Below are positions 58,099-64,000 of a DNA stretch of 64,000 bases, in pieces. Every line of letters starts with the position of its first letter. Within the stretch, counting starts at the first letter, position 1. Both the position numbers and the translations under genes were made by a program. Source of the stretch: Pinus tabuliformis (Eukaryota > Streptophyta > Pinopsida > Pinales > Pinaceae); NCBI GenBank assembly GCA_031772625.1, contig CM062819.1, positions 829,255,788-829,319,787 on the forward strand. The letters are read 5' to 3'. Below the pieces are notes generated by a model that had not been told where the DNA came from, did no database searches, and was given only the letters and a program-made list of their open reading frames with translations.

Positions 58099-59136
58099 TG
58101 TTAATTTGGCAGCTCAGTGACAAATTCCAATCATTGGACTAGATTCCTCTTTCCGGGAGGACCAAATTTGACCTTTGAAGCACTGGATTCAGATAAGTGA
58201 AAGTGTATTTTTGAAATGAAGCCCACAATGCCACAATTAATCATTTCGGCCTAGAGGCTAATTAAGCCCCCCTCCAACACCTATAAATTAAGGTCACCTC
58301 AAGCTCATTTGGAAATTCATTCATCACACACATCTCTCTTCTTCATATGGTTTGATACATCTGAAATTGCATGAGTCTCTTCACACATGCGAACAAGAGG
58401 AAGAAGAAGAAATTACGGGAGGTCGAATTTTGTTTTGACCAACACTATGACTTTTGTTGACTTTTAGAGATTGGACATGGTTTCACTGATTTTGACTTGG
58501 GTTCTTGGACTATTTTGGAGCGTCGAATTTCTGAGCACACAACTCGAGATTTTCTGGGCACTTTGACTGTGGTTGACTTCAAACTTGCAACAAAGGTTTT
58601 AGTTGCCTTTGACTTTGACTCTAACCGAGATTGGAGGAGAATTTTGGGACTGTTTTTGAGGCATGTTGACCAGCGAAACAAGCCACATTTTTTGACTGTT
58701 GACCAAGTTCATTTGGAGGATTGTTGACCGTTGACCATTTGTTGTTGTTGACTTTGACCAGCATTGACTTTGACTAGATTTGACTATTGGCTCATATTTT
58801 GGAGTTTGGTTTGTTGTATTGTTGGATAAGTCAATCTTTAACTTTCATTTTTCTTTATGGACTTGGGCTCATTGTACTCTTTGCTGAACATTTGAGGACA
58901 ATCTAATAAAAGAAGAATTTCAAAGGGTTTTCCCCCTTGTGGGGTTTTCCCCTGGTCTTTCACCAAATCAGTGTCTCTTATTGATGTGTTGATTATCTCT
59001 TATTGTCATTGCATTTATTGTTCTATCTTCAGTTACGGAATTGAATTGGAAAGATTAATTGTTACTAAATTGTTTATTGAAGAAGTGAATTGGGCTAAGG
59101 TAATTGAAATAACATAGAGCAGTGGAAAAATTAACA
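58099..59136 (+). mobile_element. Solo LTR nested in the Copia coding region
   Basis: The ends TGTTAATTT and AAATTAACA are exact 9-bp inverted repeats. It breaks the Copia pre-integrase block: SSSDNGHTIG lies before it and GEGNLYMLK after it, so removing it restores reading. GGAG occurs on both sides (58092-58095 and 59137-59140), offset from the TG by three bases, consistent with a slightly altered target duplication. It belongs to the same family as the LTR at 61693-62892 (shared agctcatttgga and gttttcccc...tggtgtctct-type blocks). Confidence 0.75.
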
Positions 59137-59475
59137 GGAGAGGGCAACTTGTATATGCTAAAGTGTAATGTTCCTTTTTTCTAGTGTTCCTCATGGCATG
59201 GTTAGGATGGACTTTTAGGGTTGAAGGTAGGCAAGTCACAGGTGTAGGTTTACTTCATCAGTGGCCCAATTGCTTTTGGAGATGTTTCATGGGGTTTTGA
59301 GGAGTTTTTATGGGATCTGATGATATTTGCTTGGCGTATTCCATGATCGGCACAACCTATCTTTCGTTTCGTTGCATTCCGACAACTTTTGAAAAACAAG
59401 GTTATTATTGGGCCTAACTCAGTTAATTATGCTTATGGTGGCATTCCGATAGGAATACTTGACATAACACCTTAG
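59137..59475 (+). pseudogene. Copia pre-integrase remnant
   Basis: It starts GEGNLYMLKCNVPFF, the block after protease, then drifts into stops. No integrase core follows before the next solo LTR. Confidence 0.5.
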
Positions 59476-60089
59476 TGTAATAGCTCGTTGGAGCCAGAAC
59501 GAGAATATCTACATGATGGAATGGTTATAAGTGATTTTCAGTGACCTGAGGAGGCGTGGTGGCCAATTTACCCTTTTCCCACATTAAAAAGAATATTTCA
59601 ATTGAAATAAAATGAGGGAAAAATGCTCAATGAATAAAGTAATCATAAAATGGGAGGTTCTAGAGGGGTCCATCAGATCTATAAAAAGAGGAGGAGGCCA
59701 TTAGAGGACATCTTGGATTTATATTTCTTCTTGTATGAAAGGTTGGGAACTCGGTTCTCTACTTCCTTGGTAGAGGACGAAAACCCTCGGGTGGTTTAGT
59801 GAGATTGGGCGAGTACCCATCTCTCCTTGGTGAATTCATCCAAAATTTACAGGAGAGTTTAGCCGTGGCAGTTCAGTTAAGTTTTGGTGGAGGGCCGGAG
59901 CAGATCCTTGAGGCCAGTTCTATCTCAGCTATATCAACGATTTTGTTATTTCAACATGTAAAACCCCAGTTTATATATTATAATAAAAGATGAGATTATT
60001 TCTGTAAATTGAATGGTAATTTTATGGAGAAACCTTGGTTGAATTAGTTTTTTGCCAAATCTGTATAATATCCCGTTTGGGATATTACA
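59476..60089 (+). mobile_element. Solo LTR, 614 bp
   Basis: The ends TGTAATA and TATTACA are exact inverted repeats. A TATA box (CTATAAAAAGAGG) lies near 59680 and an AATAAA-like signal, ataataaaag, near 59980. Flanking five-base sequences do not match, so the target duplication is unconfirmed. Confidence 0.6.
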
Positions 60090-60262
60090 TAAAGGGCCAA
60101 CCTATTTGAGTGATGGTAAGAAGTAGAGAAGTGACAGAGAACAAGCAACAGGAAGCTTTGAAGGTTGAACAATTTAGAGGGAGTCAACCTTTAGGTTCAA
60201 GTGGGGAGGATTGGTCAATAGATCCTTCCGAGACTTCCAAGATGGTCTCTTGGTATGAGATG

Positions 60263-60468
60263 ACCTTACAAGATGTTTAGGAGTAGAAGGCTTCTAGGAA
60301 CGAGTCCAAAAGGAGCAGTTCGACGAGGATGACTCCAATTTAGGTGGTAGGGAAGGATTCCAGTTACCTTACAAGATGTTTAGGAGTAGAAGGCTTCTAG
60401 GAACGAGTCCAAAAGGAGCAGTTCGACGAGGATGACTCCAATTTAGGTGGTAGGGAAGGATTCCAGTT
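60263..60468 (+). repeat. Exact 103-bp tandem duplication
   Basis: 60263-60365 and 60366-60468 are identical base for base, each starting accttacaagatg and ending ttccagtt. They lie in the decayed Copia linker region (EDWSIDPSETSKMVSWYEMT just upstream). Confidence 0.95.
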
Positions 60469-60554
60469 CAGAGGGAGTAGTCGTGGCAACAGATGTAGTT
60501 CTAGGATTGGAGCTAGTTTAGGTGGCAGAAGTACCTCCCTCGATTATGAGGGAG

Positions 60555-61252
60555 TGTTGATTTTTGTATCTCGGGTAGGTACTTGTGCACAGGCCTAGGT
60601 GTTTAGTCATGTAGAAGTTGCCCAGAGTCTCCTTAGGACACTTGCTCAAGTATTGAGTAAGTTGCTATTGTAATTTATCCCAAATCTAACTTAGGAAAAA
60701 TACATAATTAATTATGTTGGCTATTGAGCTAATGAAACTTAGGAAAAGTGAAGTATTTACTTTAACGATTTTGTTTTAATCTCAATTGTTAATCTCAAGT
60801 GAGGCGAGATCTAATCTTGACCATCAGTCACTTTGGAGATTAGGGTTAGGGATTTAGCTCAATGTAAAGTTATAAAGACAAGGCTAAGGAGAGGAGAAGG
60901 ACAACATATAGCAACACAAACATTGAGAGAGGGATTTTCTCAATTGAGGAGTGAGATACTCAAGTGTGCTGGGTTCGAGTAAGGTGTAGGGGTACAACAT
61001 TGGATATCTAGATCAACCAAGTAGATCGACAAATCTAGGGCCTTATCCGTTTGATCAAATCTAGGGTATGTTTTAAATGTAGTTTCCTCCATTGGGCCAT
61101 TATCTTAGGATGGGAGCCCAAGTAGCTTCTGATTAAGATGTAATGAAAAATTGATTTGATTGGGCAAAATATGTATGTGCCACATGTGATTGAGATTGGT
61201 TGTGTAATATTTTGCTTCGATTGAATAGTTGTGTTAAGAACCTAGTGGTACA
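60555..61252 (+). repeat. 3' LTR of the intronic Copia element
   Basis: 698 bp, TGTTGATTTTTG...GTGGTACA, the pair of 55499-56190. Confidence 0.78.
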
Positions 61253-61660
61253 TTTATTTTAGTAGACATGTGATAAATCTGCTAGGAACTAATTATCAGG
61301 TTCTAGGTTTCGGAGTTAACAATTCTTAGACTAGGGTGCAGATTACAAAATAAGAGGGAGGCACACTACATGAGGATTTATCCTACTCTAATCTAGGCAT
61401 ATTCGTATAGGTGCCTTGCACATACATTCATGCATGTTGGATACTCTATCTTAGGTGCCTACAGTTAGTGTATTGCCTTGTAAACCCTAGCTTTCTTATT
61501 TTGTAAAAGATGCTAGCATCTTCATTGTTTGATATACACAGTTAGAGAGATTGGGTTATGAGGTATTAGCATCTAAGTCACTTGACACAATGATATACAA
61601 CACAAAGGACACAAAAATATGAGTGTCTGACACGAGACATGGCAACCCCAAAAGTAGGAC

Positions 61661-61692
<32 letters not shown>
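61253..61692 (+). other. Helicase intron 1 continued, nothing recognised
   Basis: No exon with helicase motifs is visible. It ends in an (AT)n microsatellite at 61664-61692. Confidence 0.5.
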
Positions 61693-61696
<4 letters not shown>

Positions 61697-62892
61697 AAAA
61701 TATATGTTAAAATATGCAATTGCGGTCAAATTCCACTTTGGACTACTCATTTGATGGAGATGATCATGGCATCAGATTCCACTTTCCGAGAGGACCAAAA
61801 TCGACCTAAAGATCACCTCATTTGGACAAGCGGAAGTTGAGTTATGAATTATTTTATTCATACATATATTCTGGATTAGGTCGGCCCTATGCACATGTAC
61901 CAATGGACAAGTCAAGTGGACCCTCATGGAAGCTTATAAATAGAAGAGACCTCAAGCTCATTTGGACACACATCAAGCTCTCTTCTCCTCTTTTATTTGG
62001 TCTTGGCTTGCACAAGTCTGACGGAGAAAGCTCGTTCAAGGGTTCGAAACTTCAGGATGAGGCTTGCACTAGACTAGGGTTTTCTGATTCAAAGTCGCTG
62101 GCACAAAATTGAGCATTTGGGTTTCTGGACGCTGGCACACAGTGGTCATGAGAGCGACTTTGGGTCCTTCGTCGTTGGCATAACAAAGTCTTCATGAGAG
62201 CGACCAAGAGTCTGGGTCAGTTTGGTCCTTTGTTGCTTGCACAAAATGGTATGGGAGTGACGAGCTGTGATAGTCACTATCATGTAGTTCACAAAGCGCG
62301 ACCCTGTTTGACATAGTTATGGGAGCGACTGAGCTGCCATAGTCACTATCATGCAGTTCACAAAGAGCGACCCTGTTTCTCATAGTCGCTACACAACTTC
62401 TCCTCCCTGCGACCTGGACTCAAAGAGGAAATATTAGTGTTTCGAAGATTTCACTCAGTGACAGACGTGTTTGGCAGTAGGCTACATGCACTGATAGTAC
62501 ATTACAATTATCTACATCAGAGTTTTGATGTTTAGATGCATTTCATGGATATTCTAGTTGTTGTAAAGATATGGATCATTGTACTTTCTTTTGCTGAATC
62601 ATTTGATGACAATCTATTAGAAGAAGATTTGCAAGGGTTTTCCCCATAGTGGGTTTGCCCTGGTCTCTGACCAATCCTGGTGTCTCTATGTGTGCATGCT
62701 TTTCTTCTATTGTTCCTTTATGTTCTATTGCATTGATGATGATGTTATTGTTCTTTCTACATAGTTGCATATGTTGATGAATAATGATGTAAATATGTAT
62801 AATGTTATGATATTATGGGGTGAACTTAATGTGTTAATGGAGAAATGCAATTATCAAAGCAAAGAACAATATAGCCCTATGAAAAATTAACA
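61693..62892 (+). repeat. 5' LTR of a further retroelement
   Basis: It starts TGTTAAAATATATG (61693; a second TGTTAA at 61705 is an alternative start) and ends AAAATTAACA at 62892, directly before a primer site. A TATA-like cttataaatagaag lies at 61932-61945. Shares blocks with the solo LTR 58099-59136. It contains short repeated segments with catagtcgct and gagcgacc around 62150-62400. Confidence 0.7.
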
Positions 62893-62904
62893 TGTTATCA
62901 GAGC
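62893..62904 (+). other. Primer-binding site (initiator Met-tRNA type)
   Basis: TGTTATCAGAGC, one base from the plant consensus TGGTATCAGAGC, directly after the LTR end. Confidence 0.75.
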
Positions 62905-64000
62905 TGGGTTAGAGAAAAGCCATGGAGATCACCTCCATGGAGACACTTTTGATGGAAGCAAGAAGAGGATGGTGGAGACCTAAAAGAATCCTAGGTATGA
63001 AGGAAACCCATGGTAGTTAGTGCATAAGGATTTGATAATTAGGGTTTGAGAGAAACCCTAGTTTATGGAAAAGGCTTGAGATTTGATGTACGAAACTCTA
63101 GCATGGTCTATGTGAAGATGCTCAAGCACTTGGGACAGATTTGATGAAGCCCTAGATGGCCGGTTGTTGATAAAGTTGATTGAAGGCAACATCTTATGTG
63201 GACCATGGATAGTGATGACTCTTGAAGGCTGGTTCAAGAGGGAGAGGATCACCTCTCATTGAAGATAAGTACTCCTTGACTTATGATATTTCTTTATGTC
63301 TTCACTCTTGTTTAGACTTATGGATTTGATTATTATGATTATTGTTTTGATCATTGCTTATACTTCCTGCATGTACATTTGAGTATATGGATGTATCTAA
63401 CCTCCTTGATGAGATGTGATAAGTGGATCCCTCTTAAGGATAATTTGAGATGCAAGAAAGAAAATCTAGATCTGGAAAGAGGTAAAGAGGCACTTGATGT
63501 AAATGTGACAAGCACTACAAGCTGCCTATGAGAAGGTGTACAGGTATTTGAACGCTACAAGGTATGAAAGGTACATTGTTTCAATGTTGTGTTTCAACTA
63601 TAACATTAGATGACTATGTAATCCTTATGGTATGTTGAGAATGTCTCCCTCGCAAATGGCTCATGCTTGCATATGAAAGAAATTTGGATTTATGTTTCCT
63701 ATGATGAAATGTTGCACCTGGTATTGAATATTTTGATCATGTTGATCTTCTTGATTCTACGAGGCTACTTATTGCTGATCTTGGATATAGTGGCATGACT
63801 TGTTTTTTTGGCTAACATATGTTGTTTTGAGATCTTATTGGTGAAGAAGGCTAGTACCTTCGACTCTAGTAAGATACTCTTGACACTTGACATGCTTAAG
63901 ACATGATGGATCTCTTATTAAAGCTACTTCCTTGATATCGATAATGCCTATGATAAGGATGATGAAAGTATGTTTGACACTCTTGTTTTGGTAAAGTTTT
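62905..64000 (+). mobile_element. Leader and start of the retroelement, continuing past the window
   Basis: Sequence after the primer site. No frame longer than about 65 codons and no gag motif were recognised before the window ends, so the coding region either lies further right or is too decayed to read. Confidence 0.5.

Larger units (their letters stand above)
55499..61252 (+). mobile_element. Decayed Ty1/copia element inside the helicase intron
   Basis: LTRs are about 55499-56190 and 60555-61252, both starting TGTTGAT and sharing long blocks (acacttgctcaagtatt, gattagggttagggattt). The purine tract tatgagggag precedes the 3' LTR. Outer ends are less certain: flanks do not give a matching 5-bp duplication, and no good primer site follows the 5' LTR. 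The interior has gag, a zinc knuckle remnant and protease, but integrase and RT are deleted. Two solo LTRs and an exact 103-bp duplication are nested inside. Confidence 0.75.

Noticed and set aside
1-64000. CRISPR array, rRNA, or bacterial operon
   Set aside because: No regularly spaced short repeats with unique spacers, no rRNA-like blocks and no Shine-Dalgarno-led gene runs; the coding remnants are plant retroelements and a spliced nuclear gene.

Overview
The window looks like nuclear DNA of a large-genome seed plant, most plausibly a gymnosperm. It is AT-rich and packed with old nested retrotransposons (LINE, Ty1/copia, Ty3/gypsy, solo LTRs). The only host gene I can support is the first exon of an organellar DEAD-box RNA helicase (54022-54489, +), followed by a first intron that runs past the window edge. 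The species cannot be read from the sequence. No bacterial features, rRNA, CRISPR array or intact tRNA were seen.

Layout. 1-8940: an old LINE ORF2 on the minus strand is split by a 7.17-kb non-coding element (1498-8670) with 11-bp inverted ends (TGTAACAACCC) and a perfect TAGAG target duplication. 9809-45830: a tandem array of a small non-autonomous LTR element in minus orientation. It has five LTR copies at 9809, 13551, 15459, 43537 and 45249, each next to a Met-tRNA-type primer site; several are preceded by a (GA)n purine tract, and the internal regions carry a tRNA-like (SINE-like) module. The array is interrupted by a LINE ORF1 derivative (9926-12095) and by a 25-kb LTR element (16136-41153, target duplication gtggg/atggg).

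The 25-kb element has 2.9-kb LTRs. Its 5' LTR holds a 2.2-kb insert with the 5' exons of a cyclin gene. Its interior has a decayed gag, unidentified ORFs, a complete but dead Copia element (24224-28994, TSD TATTG), a 1.5-kb solo LTR (29200-30694) and a minus-strand unknown element (about 30843-34853). No pol of its own was seen.

46057-51891: a decayed Ty3/gypsy element on the minus strand (TSD TTCAA). About 51930-53130: a decayed LINE ORF1 whose N-terminus is a clear ubiquitin-like domain ending in Gly-Gly, fused to a DUF4283-type domain and zinc knuckle. This is the most unusual item. 53850-54489: promoter region and exon 1 of the helicase. 55499-61252: a decayed Copia element in the intron, carrying two solo LTRs and an exact 103-bp duplication. 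61693-64000: LTR, primer site and start of another retroelement running off the window.

Apart from the helicase, nothing looks like a functioning pathway. All element coding regions seen carry stops, frameshifts or lost catalytic residues. The value of the window is its insertion history and a few odd structures: a ubiquitin-like fusion, compact hairpins with matching stem changes, tandem LTR units and a captured cyclin fragment.
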